Assembly (NCBI GenBank): GCA_963422705.1 | Contig: OY730443.1 | Coordinates: 2,170,001-2,234,000 of the forward strand | DNA length: 64,000 bases | DNA from: G963422705 sp963422705 | GTDB lineage: Bacteria; Poribacteria; WGA-4E; WGA-3G | Direction of reading: 5' to 3' | Shown here: positions 46,178 to 54,872 of the stretch, piece by piece | Position numbering within the stretch: position 1 is the stretch's first letter | Layout of the letters: each line of letters begins with the position of its first letter | The notes under the pieces: generated by a model | What the model saw: the letters and a program-made list of their open reading frames with translations, nothing else | Database searches by the model: none | What the model was told of the DNA's origin: nothing | Program-made: the position numbers and the translations under genes

Positions 46178-46270
46178 TATCATATCCTCAATAGTAAAGG
46201 GTTGACAAAATCGCCCCCCGGATGGCATTTCTGCATCAGGATACAGAGGGCTGAGATTGCCCTTGTTAAC

Positions 46271-46990
46271 CTATTTTCTTCTCTTTAGACGTGCCCATGT
46301 CGTCGTCAATTTATCGCTCGGCTCGATGACTGCCGGGTCTTCGAGCATCAACTCATCGGCTCCCTTTTGATGGTTGGATAGGCGCAGCCCATCGACAACA
46401 CAATTTGTTGGGAATTTCGGATCGGGTGGAGAGGCATTATTGATTTCAAAGGTTTCCGCGAACACGGTTGGGCCTTTTTTGAAATCATCTTCTCCCGCCA
46501 ATTCACCGTTTAAATAGAGCTTTAGCCCGTCAGGGCCCCACGTGCCGGCCATGTGGTGATGTTCACCTTCCTTCCATTTAAGTGGTGGGCTATCAGCGTT
46601 ATACCAGGAGCCGGCGCTTTTAATCCGCATCCGGGCAACGCCGCCGGTATTAAATTGCAGAAAGATAGCATCCGTTCCGCGTTTATAAGTCATGAACACA
46701 AAAAGTTCACCGGTGACTTCACTGATATCCATCCCCATCGTTACCCACAATTCAACGGTTCCTTCATCAAGATTAACGAGCCGTTCTTCGACAGGGAAGT
46801 GAATGACATCCCCAACTTCCTCACTGATAAAGCCGTTTCCGAATTTGCCGGGTACGAAATTTCCCCCGTCAACGGTGCCGCCTTCCTTTTCGACTTCTGC
46901 TTTGCTTTCTAGAGCGGAAAAGAATGTCTCTTCTGCGATAGCAATAGAGATACAAAACAAGGTAATGCTTAAAAGACATAACGTTTTCAT
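46271..46990 (-). CDS. secreted LamG/concanavalin-like protein with C-terminal tag
   Basis: 239 residues. Signal peptide (MKTLCLLSITLFCISIAIA), then one LamG-like jelly roll with KFGNGF, TVELWVTMGMDI, HHMAGTWGPDGLKLYLNGELAGED and the closing VDGLRLSNHQKGADELM. It ends KLTTTWARLKRRK, the tag also found on the other secreted proteins here. GGAGG stands 6 bases before the ATG at 46990; an in-frame start 15 codons upstream is rejected. LamG domains bind glycans or proteins outside the cell. Confidence 0.85.
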   Translation of the reverse strand: MKTLCLLSITLFCISIAIAEETFFSALESKAEVEKEGGTVDGGNFVPGKFGNGFISEEVGDVIHFPVEERLVNLDEGTVELWVTMGMDISEVTGELFVFMTYKRGTDAIFLQFNTGGVARMRIKSAGSWYNADSPPLKWKEGEHHHMAGTWGPDGLKLYLNGELAGEDDFKKGPTVFAETFEINNASPPDPKFPTNCVVDGLRLSNHQKGADELMLEDPAVIEPSDKLTTTWARLKRRK

Positions 46991-47035
46991 AAAAACCTCC
47001 AATTTTTTCTTTAGATAGGCATGTTTATAACGCAC

Positions 47036-47833
47036 CTACGATTTTATAGATATGGCGTATACATAAGGCGACGTCAACTGCTGATTTGGAACCTGAAGTC
47101 CCGTCAACAGATTTCCGACTACAATATCGGCCAGATTAACAAACTTACAAAGCCCCTCGTGTCCCCACCTACCGAGCACGGAGCGCCATGGTGAATAATC
47201 GACGACGCTCAATTTCAATGCTCCGCCGGTGTACCCAAACTCTGTAACGTGAAATCCGGCGTCCTGCAAGGCTGCAGCGAGTTCTAACGGCGTAATCACC
47301 TGATGCGTCGCGAGGAGTTTTGGGCTTGCTACCCGGGCTATCGGCGTATACATGCCGCGGAGGTTCGGGAAAACAGTGAGCATGCGGCCTGTCGATTTGA
47401 GAAGATTGGACAACTCCTGTAAAATCAGCTGTGTATCTGTAAAATGCTCGATAAGCCCCATTGAATAGACAAAATCGAATTTGCCAGGATGCTTCTTAGC
47501 AAACTTGAAGACATCTTCACAGAAAATTTTCCCGTCGACGCCACCCCGCTGTAAGTTCCGCTTTGCTAACTGACATCCCAATTCCGAGAAATCGATACCG
47601 TAGGAGTCGCTTTCGTAAGTTTGGGCAAGATAAGGTAACCATAACGAATCTGCACATCCGACTTCAATCAATCTGGGGCTATCAAAATTGGAAAGTGCGC
47701 GGTGAAAGAGTTTGGCGAGTTGGCGGTTTGCCACATACACCCATCGGAGATGCCGGATTTTATGCTGTTTTCCCCCCCAAAGCGTCGTCCAATAGGCTTC
47801 GTCGGTGAGGTTTTTGGTTTCATTGGACATCAT
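47036..47833 (-). CDS. class I SAM-dependent methyltransferase
   Basis: 265 residues from the ATG at 47833 (or the next codon, 47830). The SAM-binding motif is RLIEVGCADSLWLPYLA, followed by YGIDFSELG, and FDFVYSMGLIEHF in the position of motif post-I/II. The start overlaps the last codons of the DUF2851 gene by 14 bases, so translation is coupled. Substrate unknown; the build is like methyltransferases acting on sugars or small molecules. Confidence 0.8.
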   Translation of the reverse strand: MMSNETKNLTDEAYWTTLWGGKQHKIRHLRWVYVANRQLAKLFHRALSNFDSPRLIEVGCADSLWLPYLAQTYESDSYGIDFSELGCQLAKRNLQRGGVDGKIFCEDVFKFAKKHPGKFDFVYSMGLIEHFTDTQLILQELSNLLKSTGRMLTVFPNLRGMYTPIARVASPKLLATHQVITPLELAAALQDAGFHVTEFGYTGGALKLSVVDYSPWRSVLGRWGHEGLCKFVNLADIVVGNLLTGLQVPNQQLTSPYVYAISIKS

Positions 47834-49328
47834 CCGTTCCCTGTTTATTTTTATAGAATGGAATATCGGGTGCTGCTTCTGCAAGAATGGCGTCATGCTC
47901 AAGGATTGGACATAAGTGACAAAGTCTGTCGGCACAATAATTTTTATAGAGACGGATTGCGCCCTGCTGGATTTTAGCAGTGAGTTTGAGTGAACGCATG
48001 GGCTGCGCTTTGGTGAAAATTTGTTCCTCAATTTTGCGAATATACCTATTTTTTTGCAATGTTGCACAGCCGTCATATAATTGCAAAATTGCTTCCTGTA
48101 ATCCCCGGCTTCCCGCTTCGACAGCCCAAATATAAACCATCGGTAGAATTTTATTTACAACAATATCCAATGCCCGTAACTGCCCAATGAGTGTGGCCTC
48201 ACGAGCCGGTTTTCCAAAGTTAGAGTGGTTTTTCCAATAACCTTCTGGTTCAAGCGTTAACAGTGCCAAGAGTTCTTTCTGAATGGCCCGCAACGATTTG
48301 GGCGTATTCTCCAGAGCGATACGTTCACATGTAGGTAGGAAGTGCATCATCAAACTCCCTTGGCAGTGGTGGATTAACTGTGCCATCGCTGCAATCCGGC
48401 GCGTCGGATGGTTAAACGGGCGAGTTGCGAAACGCCATTGGGATTCGCTCATGCGCTCACGATGTGCGGCGTCCTTCGAAGAGCTCCATAATTCCTCTAA
48501 TCCGACAATAAAGGGGTGCTCTCTCTCGTTACTCGGTATCGGTTTCTTCAGTTGTGATGGTAGTAGTCCCGCAACGCCAAAAAGCATGGCTTGAATTTCC
48601 AATTCAGATTTATTATCGAAATGGGCGAAAGGAACACGCTGTGCCAAATCTCGTAATGGGGTGCTGTTATCTCTGTAGCCTAACGCCTCCATTATCCCTT
48701 CATAGAGAAGTTGCTCGAAATCAAGCCGGGTTCTCAATAAGCGCATCGACTCTGCTTTCTCTAAAAAGCGTTCGCGTCCTAACGAATCAAAAACACCGCG
48801 CAGCACCGCCATATTAAGTTCGTGCCCGGAGACCTGGCAGTAACTGACAGCATCTACATCTGCCGCTTGCATCTCGTCAAATAGGGCCCCGGTTGGGACG
48901 TCAATGAACTTGAGGAGCTCTAACATTGGCACCCGTTTCCCATTTTGAAGGCGCGTCCGTAGATTGAAATCATCATTAAAGAAGATTGTATGCAAAATGA
49001 CGCGGTTATATCTCGAATTGAGATGGTGTTTATGCGTGTACCATTCCGAGGATTTCACATGGATTTCAACGTCGCCAACGTGTAATGTCCCATCAATCTC
49101 AATTTCGGCATTTAGGAAGTCGGGCCCTTCGCCATGGTTCCATGTTCCCGGCTTTAGTACGCGAATTAAACGTCTATCAATCGACTCAAGATTGGCGTGA
49201 AAAAAAGCTTGTGTACGCCACAATTTCTGAACGAATACCTCATCAAACCGTCCGAGTTTTGGTTCGTAATGCTGGCAAAGTTCCCGAAATTTCCCAACGG
49301 CTGGTTCAATTCTACCAGTATCTGTCAT
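47820..49328 (-). CDS. DUF2851 family protein
   Basis: 502 residues. The N-terminal third has the DUF2851 features: FVQKLWRTQAFFHANLESIDRRLIRVLKPGTWNHGEGPDFLNAEIEIDG followed by GDVEIHVKSSEWYTH. The acidic and lysine residues recall the restriction-endonuclease-like PD-(D/E)xK fold, though this is inference. The ATG at 49328 (MTDTGRIEP) has AAGGGGAG upstream; the longer in-frame extension runs antisense-like through thiE. It overlaps the following methyltransferase gene. Confidence 0.75.
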   Translation of the reverse strand: MTDTGRIEPAVGKFRELCQHYEPKLGRFDEVFVQKLWRTQAFFHANLESIDRRLIRVLKPGTWNHGEGPDFLNAEIEIDGTLHVGDVEIHVKSSEWYTHKHHLNSRYNRVILHTIFFNDDFNLRTRLQNGKRVPMLELLKFIDVPTGALFDEMQAADVDAVSYCQVSGHELNMAVLRGVFDSLGRERFLEKAESMRLLRTRLDFEQLLYEGIMEALGYRDNSTPLRDLAQRVPFAHFDNKSELEIQAMLFGVAGLLPSQLKKPIPSNEREHPFIVGLEELWSSSKDAAHRERMSESQWRFATRPFNHPTRRIAAMAQLIHHCQGSLMMHFLPTCERIALENTPKSLRAIQKELLALLTLEPEGYWKNHSNFGKPAREATLIGQLRALDIVVNKILPMVYIWAVEAGSRGLQEAILQLYDGCATLQKNRYIRKIEEQIFTKAQPMRSLKLTAKIQQGAIRLYKNYCADRLCHLCPILEHDAILAEAAPDIPFYKNKQGTDDVQ

Positions 49329-49365
49329 ATTTTGCAAACTCCCCTTTAATGTCGTGAAATGCCCG

Positions 49366-50004
49366 TCACTGAATTGTCTTCGCTCCGTGAATTGCGCTGA
49401 GGAGTGCTGATGTCGCTTCCTGTGGCTCAGGGTGCATGCACACTGCGGAGATAACAGCAATGCCGTGTGCCCCTGCGCGAATAACATCTGCGGCGAATTG
49501 CGCGGTAATCCCCCCAATCGCGATGACAGGGCACGTGGCAATCTCACACATCCGGCGAAGCCTGTCCAACCCCTTGGCGATTTCGGCATCTGGTTTTGAG
49601 GAGGTACTATAGATGGGGCCAAATCCGATGTAATCCGCCCCTTGGGAAATCGCGGTGAGTATCTTCTCCTCAGTGCGCGCCGAGGCACCGATGATTGTCT
49701 CTGTAGAGAAAATTCGTCGCCCAAGAGAAATTGGCATATCGTCTTGCCCGAAGTGCGCGCCCGCAGCACCGACACCCTGTGCAATATCTGCCCTATCGTT
49801 GATTATCAACGGAATACCACGTTGTGCGCATACCCGCTGCATGGCTGCCGCTATTTCTATCAATTCGCGTGTTGTTCCCGTTTTCTGCCGAAATTGTATC
49901 GTATCGGCGCCACCCGCAATTGCAAGCTCCGCAAGCTGCGTATGAGTGAACTGGGACTGAAGTGTTGTGTCTGTAATAACATGCAGGATTCCGATATCTT
50001 TCAT
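49366..50004 (-). CDS. thiE: thiamine phosphate synthase ThiE
   Basis: 212 residues, normal for ThiE. It joins hydroxymethylpyrimidine diphosphate and thiazole phosphate to thiamine phosphate. Motifs: IQFRQKTGTTRELIEIA, LIINDRADIAQGVGAAGAHFGQDD, IIGASARTEEKI, ADYIGFGPIYSTSSK and VIAIGGITAQFAADVIRAGAHGIAVISAV. No other thiamine gene is next to it. The DUF2851 gene starts 38 bases further on. Confidence 0.95.
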   Translation of the reverse strand: MKDIGILHVITDTTLQSQFTHTQLAELAIAGGADTIQFRQKTGTTRELIEIAAAMQRVCAQRGIPLIINDRADIAQGVGAAGAHFGQDDMPISLGRRIFSTETIIGASARTEEKILTAISQGADYIGFGPIYSTSSKPDAEIAKGLDRLRRMCEIATCPVIAIGGITAQFAADVIRAGAHGIAVISAVCMHPEPQEATSALLSAIHGAKTIQ

Positions 50005-50176
50005 GCTAACATCTCGTTAATTTCCGATAAGAACTTGCAAATTTAGCCCCACCTATGATAAACTCACCACATAAAATCTTGTTTGGAGAAGATGGCGTGT
50101 TACTCATTTTGTGTCAACGTTCAAAGATTAGTAAAGCAAAGCATTTAATTATTATACCACAGACAGGAGAATTTCT

Positions 50177-50812
50177 GTGAACGATTTGGTATTTCAATCC
50201 GGAGATAAAGTACTTTTCATTGGAGATAGCATTACAGATTGTGGGAGGCGGGATACGTTCGCGCCCTGGGGGAATGGGTACGTTCGGAAAATAACAGAAC
50301 TGATTACGGCTAGATACCCTGAACGAAGTATTACCTATGTCAACAAAGGAATTGGTGGCGATATCGTTGAGGGCTTAGAGCAGCGGTGGCATACCGATGT
50401 GATTGCCGAAGAACCCGATTGGCTCTCTGTAAAAATCGGCATTAATAATGCAAGTCGGCAGCATGCAGAAGGGATATTGACGGAAGATTACCTACCCGAC
50501 TGGGAGCAATGTTACCGGCGGATTCTCCAGCGGATACAAGATGAATTACACGCACAACTCTTTCTGTTTGAGATTTTCTATATTGCAGAAGATGTTGAAG
50601 AACCACGTCCATTAGCCGTAAATTTCTACAATGCTAGTATTCATAAACTCGCTGAGGAGTTTGATGCACGGCTCATCCGAACGAGTTCAGCATTTAAGAG
50701 CGCGGTTGCAGCGCGCCCCGGGACGTTATGGACAACCCAAGATGGCGTTCATCCCAATGCGGAAGGGCACACTCTCATGGCGTTGGAATTTCTCAAGCAA
50801 GCGTCATGGTAG
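50177..50812 (+). CDS. SGNH/GDSL hydrolase
   Basis: 211 residues from a GTG preceded by CAGGAG. The four SGNH blocks are present: GDSITDCGRR (catalytic Ser), GIGGDIV (Gly), KIGINNASR (Asn, with G-I-N in place of G-T-N) and DGVHPNAEGH (Asp and His). Cytosolic esterase or deacetylase, related to those that act on acylated sugars. Its 3' end overlaps a convergent minus-strand gene by 9 bases. Confidence 0.9.
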   Translation: MNDLVFQSGDKVLFIGDSITDCGRRDTFAPWGNGYVRKITELITARYPERSITYVNKGIGGDIVEGLEQRWHTDVIAEEPDWLSVKIGINNASRQHAEGILTEDYLPDWEQCYRRILQRIQDELHAQLFLFEIFYIAEDVEEPRPLAVNFYNASIHKLAEEFDARLIRTSSAFKSAVAARPGTLWTTQDGVHPNAEGHTLMALEFLKQASW

Positions 50813-51172
50813 CGGTAAACACACCGCGCTTTTTATTCTAGGGGTATATCCTTGTTCGTAAGCCCCTGTGGTATACGGGTTGATATTGACGTTCCAACCA
50901 CCGAGGCGTTGAAGTTCTTCATCGGGAACCTCGTCAAGATTGATGCGTACTCCCTCTTTGGCGTTCGGAGATATGCTCAAAGAGTTGAGATGCGGGTGGT
51001 TTTCCATGGTATCTCCCGAGGAAGTGGGAAATTCATAAATTTTGTCGGAGTCTACGTGGAAGGTGCGCCCATCCAGGAGTGTAAAGACATTCCAGCCGGT
51101 GCATCGTACGATTCTGTTCGTTTTGTTTTCCAAAAACGCTGCAGTAGCGAGTTCAAAGTTCCATAGAGACAT
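50804..51172 (-). CDS. small protein of unknown function, 122 residues
   Basis: I do not recognise the family. The protein begins MSLWNFELATAAFLENKTN, has a compact beta-rich middle (GWNVFTLLDGRTFHVDSDKIYEFP) and ends with a Pro/Gly-rich tail. The start overlaps the last 20 bases of the malate/lactate dehydrogenase gene upstream, consistent with coupling. The 3' end overlaps the SGNH gene tail by 9 bases. Cytosolic by composition. Confidence 0.5.
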   Translation of the reverse strand: MSLWNFELATAAFLENKTNRIVRCTGWNVFTLLDGRTFHVDSDKIYEFPTSSGDTMENHPHLNSLSISPNAKEGVRINLDEVPDEELQRLGGWNVNINPYTTGAYEQGYTPRIKSAVCLPLP

Positions 51173-52184
51173 TCAGTTTTTCAGCGTACCCACGAATCTC
51201 CTGAAAAATGGTATCCGGTATATCAATTCCATTCTCAAGTCTATGTGCGCGGGACTGTGCTTCAAAATCGCCGGGAACTAAAACCTCATCAAATCCGGGG
51301 GCGGGGGGTGTCGCTTTAATAGCATTTAAGAAGGCGCACACGCCTTTTTGGTATTCCATTAACGGCGTGAATGCCTCCGGATTAATCACCTGCATGAATA
51401 TACCGCCCATCTGTCCGGCTTGATTTTTAAACCTGCGGCCCAAGCCTCCGAGAAGGCAGATAAAGAGTGAAAGCGCGTAGCCTTTATGTTTCCCGAACGC
51501 AAGGAGGTGGCCGCCCTTGCGATACTCAGTCGTTTTTACAGTCGGTGCCCCGTGTTTGTCAACGGCGCAGCCTGTTGGCAAGTCACGGTTTTCACTATCG
51601 GCAACGTAGGTTTTGCCATTTGCAATCATGCTTGTTGCAAAATCGAGGAGAAATGGGGTGTCATTTCCCGTGGGGACACCGATAGCGATAGGGTTTGTTC
51701 CGAGTGCGCCTTCTGCGCCGCCAAACGGAAGTATTCGCCCGCTGCCTTTTGCCCCACTCCCGACGGTAATAATTCCGATACATCCCGCAGCGGCGGCTTG
51801 TTCAGCATATTCCCCGACTCTACCAATATGTCCGGTGCGCGTCAACGTTGCATAACAGGCGCGTCCCTGTTTCGCCTTATCGATTGCGCGCCGCATGGTG
51901 TAGCGGGCTGTATAGTGTCCAAAACCGTTTCCACCATCAACGGAGATTGTATTGTCTGTTTGACAAAGTATCTTCGGCACTGCGTCTGGCTGGATACTTC
52001 CGTCTTCAATGCCTTCGAGATAGGATGGAATGCGAAGCACACCGTGAGAATCATGCCCAACCAAATTGGCTTTAATCAAAATTTCGGCAACTTCATCGGC
52101 AATATGCTTTGGTGTTCCTGCAATTACAAAAAGTTGACTTGCAAACATCTGGAGTTGTGCGGTGTGAACTATGTGCCTTTTCAT
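51153..52184 (-). CDS. malate/L-lactate dehydrogenase family (Ldh_2) oxidoreductase, copy 1
   Basis: 343 residues of the MDH2/LDH2-like fold, unrelated to classical Mdh. Motifs: NLVGHDSHGVLRIPSYLEGI, GFGHYTARYTMRRAIDKA, SHxGH-like LTRTGHIGRVGEYAEQAA (catalytic His), GTNPIAIGVPTGN and FGKHKGYALSL. Members oxidise malate, lactate, ureidoglycolate or sulfolactate with NAD(P). A close paralog lies 136 bases upstream in the same direction. Confidence 0.9.
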   Translation of the reverse strand: MKRHIVHTAQLQMFASQLFVIAGTPKHIADEVAEILIKANLVGHDSHGVLRIPSYLEGIEDGSIQPDAVPKILCQTDNTISVDGGNGFGHYTARYTMRRAIDKAKQGRACYATLTRTGHIGRVGEYAEQAAAAGCIGIITVGSGAKGSGRILPFGGAEGALGTNPIAIGVPTGNDTPFLLDFATSMIANGKTYVADSENRDLPTGCAVDKHGAPTVKTTEYRKGGHLLAFGKHKGYALSLFICLLGGLGRRFKNQAGQMGGIFMQVINPEAFTPLMEYQKGVCAFLNAIKATPPAPGFDEVLVPGDFEAQSRAHRLENGIDIPDTIFQEIRGYAEKLNVSMEL

Positions 52185-52320
52185 GAGGATGCGTCTCCCA
52201 TCAACTTATCACCCAAAAACGCTTGGCCGACTCAATTTTTCAACCCTTCAGCGCGTATCTTTTCACCCTTTCGAAATCGAACGTGAAAAGGATTTATAAT
52301 TGTGCGTTCAATTTGATGTG

Positions 52321-53400
52321 CTATACAAAAGCTTGATAACGCGTCTTGTCTCCCTCTTCAACGATGTCCTCACCGATAGAGAGATTGAGTTTATCAGCAC
52401 ATTCTTGAAGTTGCGTGTGAATTGTATCTGGTATCTCAATGCCACGCTTGAGTCTCCGGGCACGGGTTTGTGCTTCAAAATCGCCTGGTACCAACACTTC
52501 ATCAAAACCGTGAGCTGGTGGTGTGGTTTTGATACCATCCAAAAAGGCGCGCACCCCTTTTTGGTACTCCGCTACCGGCGTGAAAGCGTTGACATCAATC
52601 GCTTGCATAAAAATTCCGTTCATACGTCCATTTTCAACATCAAACGTTCCCGCCAATCCACCGAGCAGACACGTAAACATAGATAGCGCGTAACCTTTGT
52701 GTTTACCGAATGCGAGTAATGCGCCGCCGTCGTAGAAATCCGCGGGGTTGACACTTGGCACGCCGTGTTTATCTAAAATAGCGCCTTCTGGCAGCGCCGT
52801 GCCTTTGCTGCGGGCTACCTGGATTTTTCCTTCGGCAACCATGCTGGTAGCGTAATCAACAATAAAGGGGGTTGTATCCCCGGTTGGAACCCCAAGCGCT
52901 ATCGGGTTCGTACCGAACGCCCCTTGTGCACCGCCGTAAGGTACTGTCGGCCCCGCCTTTCGTCCACCGTTTCCAACGGTGATAAGCCCAATACATCCCG
53001 CAACAGCGGCTTCTTCAGCATATTCCCCCAAACGTCCGATATGCCCTGTATGAGAAAGACTCACGGAACAAGAGGTAGCGGTTTTTGCCTTTTCAATGGC
53101 TCGCTTAATGGAAAACCGAGCGATGTAGTGTCCAAAGCTGCCCTTCCCGTCAATACGGAGCGTATTAGGTGTTTCAGCCAAGGTTTCTGGCTCCGCATCC
53201 GGTTTAAGCGCCCCGGTATCAATTCCCCTCAAATAAGCGGGGATGCGCAGTACACCGTGTGAATCGTGACCGGTCAGATTTGCCTTGACTAAAATTTCGG
53301 CGACATCATTGGCAATGTGCAGTGAAGAACCCGCAGCAACAAATATATTCCGCGCAATCGCATGAAGATGACTTGCTTGAAATAGATGATTTTTTTCCAT
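52321..53400 (-). CDS. malate/L-lactate dehydrogenase family (Ldh_2) oxidoreductase, copy 2
   Basis: 359 residues from the ATG at 53400, preceded by AAGGAT; 34 further in-frame codons upstream lack conserved sequence. All family motifs of copy 1 are present (NLTGHDSHGVLRIPAYLRGI, LSHTGHIGRLGEYAEEAA, GTNPIALGVPTGD, FGKHKGYALSM). The tandem pair probably arose by duplication and may have split substrate ranges. The C-terminal tail is longer by about 20 residues. The 388 bases upstream (53401-53788) hold no minus-strand gene, only the promoter of the next plus-strand gene. Confidence 0.9.
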   Translation of the reverse strand: MEKNHLFQASHLHAIARNIFVAAGSSLHIANDVAEILVKANLTGHDSHGVLRIPAYLRGIDTGALKPDAEPETLAETPNTLRIDGKGSFGHYIARFSIKRAIEKAKTATSCSVSLSHTGHIGRLGEYAEEAAVAGCIGLITVGNGGRKAGPTVPYGGAQGAFGTNPIALGVPTGDTTPFIVDYATSMVAEGKIQVARSKGTALPEGAILDKHGVPSVNPADFYDGGALLAFGKHKGYALSMFTCLLGGLAGTFDVENGRMNGIFMQAIDVNAFTPVAEYQKGVRAFLDGIKTTPPAHGFDEVLVPGDFEAQTRARRLKRGIEIPDTIHTQLQECADKLNLSIGEDIVEEGDKTRYQAFV

Positions 53401-53674
53401 AACGTCTTTATCCTTCGCGTAAAGCATAGCAGCATCGATTCTCGCTAATTCTTTCAAATTATGCAATATCTTAACGGCTCTTCCCTTTTTTGTCAAATTC
53501 AAACCAATCTTAGCCGTTCGAACTGACTTGCCCCGTTCTATAAAAGAGTGATGGCTGTTCTTTCGGTATTTATTTGTTATAAAGGCAGCGTTTATTATCG
53601 CAATCCTGAAAATTTTCCACGGTAAGATTAATTTGATTTACAACGCCCACCCGAAAAAATAATTTCCATTTTTC

Positions 53675-53703
53675 TTGAAAATTTATACAATTTAGTTTAT
53701 AAT
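53675..53703 (+). promoter_or_regulatory. sigma-70 promoter of the LamG gene
   Basis: TTGAAA at 53675-53680, a 17-base spacer and a consensus TATAAT at 53698-53703. The leader is about 80 bases. Confidence 0.7.
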
Positions 53704-53788
53704 GGATTAAATTTTAAGCGAATCTCAATTTCAGAAGCGATGAGTAGATGCTTACGCGTTCTGATATAATACAATAGGAGAATGTTAA

Positions 53789-54556
53789 ATGAAAAAAAAT
53801 CTATTAACCCTCACCATAATCTGTTTTTGTCTCGTCACTGTCCATGTCGGCACCGCCGAGATTGATTTTGAAACGGCAGTCGGTATATGGCTTTTTGATG
53901 AAGGTAAAGGGGATGTTGCTGCAGACTTATCAGATGCTGGCAACGATGGTGACGTCGTCAAAGCCCCGTGGGTAGAGGGTAAATTCGGCAAGGCGCTCGA
54001 CTTCGATGGAAAAGCGGGTTGTGTCAAGACTGAACAGAAGCTTCTTGATAACCTTGAAGAATTCACGATTCTCTGTTGGGTTAAAACCGGGGACATTTCC
54101 GTGAATCGGATAGGATTAGTCGGTCAGAACGATGCGCCTGAATTCGGGTTTATTAATCCGAATACCGTTAGCCTCTGGACCCCTACGGCAGGTTTGACGG
54201 ATAATCCGTGGAAGCATAAACACGATAAAGATGAATGGCACCATGTCGGATGCGTTGCTACGACAAAGTACGTCCATACATATATTGATGGCGAGTATGT
54301 GGAAAAGAAAGGTGGTTGGGCGAATCACGGCACCTCTGGCTTTAACGTCAACATCGGTGGATGTGGTGTATGGGATCCCAACGGGAATTTTTTCACAGGT
54401 GCTATGGATGAAGTTGCTATTTTCCATTCAGCACTTGAGCAAGAAGATATTCAGGATTTAATGAACAAAGGATTTAAGGGATATTTGGCTGTCGAGCCTG
54501 AAGATAAACTCGGCACAACTTGGGGGCATCTTAAAGCGACTTACCACTTGAGGTAA
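53789..54556 (+). CDS. secreted LamG protein with C-terminal tag
   Basis: 255 residues: signal peptide (KKNLLTLTIICFCLVTVHVGTA), a LamG/concanavalin-like domain (GIWLFDEGKGDVAADLSDAGNDG, KFGKALDFDGKAGCV, FTILCWVKTGD, EWHHVGCVATTKYVHTYIDGEYV, GAMDEVAIFHSALEQEDIQDLMNKG) and a C-terminal AVEPEDKLGTTWGHLK tag followed by a few extra residues. TAGGAG precedes the ATG. Own promoter and terminator, so a single-gene unit. Probably a glycan-binding surface or extracellular protein. Confidence 0.9.
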   Translation: MKKNLLTLTIICFCLVTVHVGTAEIDFETAVGIWLFDEGKGDVAADLSDAGNDGDVVKAPWVEGKFGKALDFDGKAGCVKTEQKLLDNLEEFTILCWVKTGDISVNRIGLVGQNDAPEFGFINPNTVSLWTPTAGLTDNPWKHKHDKDEWHHVGCVATTKYVHTYIDGEYVEKKGGWANHGTSGFNVNIGGCGVWDPNGNFFTGAMDEVAIFHSALEQEDIQDLMNKGFKGYLAVEPEDKLGTTWGHLKATYHLR

Positions 54557-54576
54557 TCATCGCGCTTTTTCTCCGA

Positions 54577-54618
54577 CTCATAGACGCGCTTAACAAGGGG
54601 TTTAAGCGCGTCTATGAG
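54577..54618 (+). terminator. 16-bp perfect hairpin after the LamG gene
   Basis: CTCATAGACGCGCTTA (54577-54592) pairs with TAAGCGCGTCTATGAG (54603-54618) over a 10-base loop. The T-run after it is short, but the stem is very stable. The remaining bases to the IS element hold short minus-strand fragments only. Confidence 0.75.
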
Positions 54619-54784
54619 GCTATCTTTCCATTCGTAAAACCCATTCTTATATTTCACCCTTTATTGAGCGGCATGTATTCCGGAACCGCCCAATTCCTCG
54701 CGTTTTGCCCGAAAATTCTCAACAATATTGGATAGCATCATTCCAAGTGCAAAAGCAACACATGTGGCGTATCTTCGTTGTCAT

Positions 54785-54872
54785 AGGTACCCACTCCCTG
54801 AAGGTAGGGGCTTGTGCTTCGTAGCGACGGCGCTTTTCTCTTAGAGAAAACCCGTCTCATTGTCGCTCCACT
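54785..54872 (-). ncRNA. possible omega RNA (reRNA) region at the tnpB 3' end
   Basis: In IS200/IS605 elements the guide RNA of TnpB spans the end of tnpB and the right end. Here 88 bases after the tnpB stop contain a perfect TTTTCTC-TTA-GAGAAAA hairpin (about 54829-54845) and the imperfect end hairpin. The assignment is by position and structure only. Confidence 0.35.

Noticed and set aside
49329..49784. N-terminal extension of the DUF2851 protein by 152 residues
   Set aside because: It runs through thiE in another frame and is Arg/Pro-rich; ATG 49328 has a good ribosome site and matches the family start.
51486..52286. 266-codon plus-strand ORF opposite the malate/lactate dehydrogenase
   Set aside because: Cys- and Asn-rich, no recognisable domain; antisense of a gene with all family motifs.
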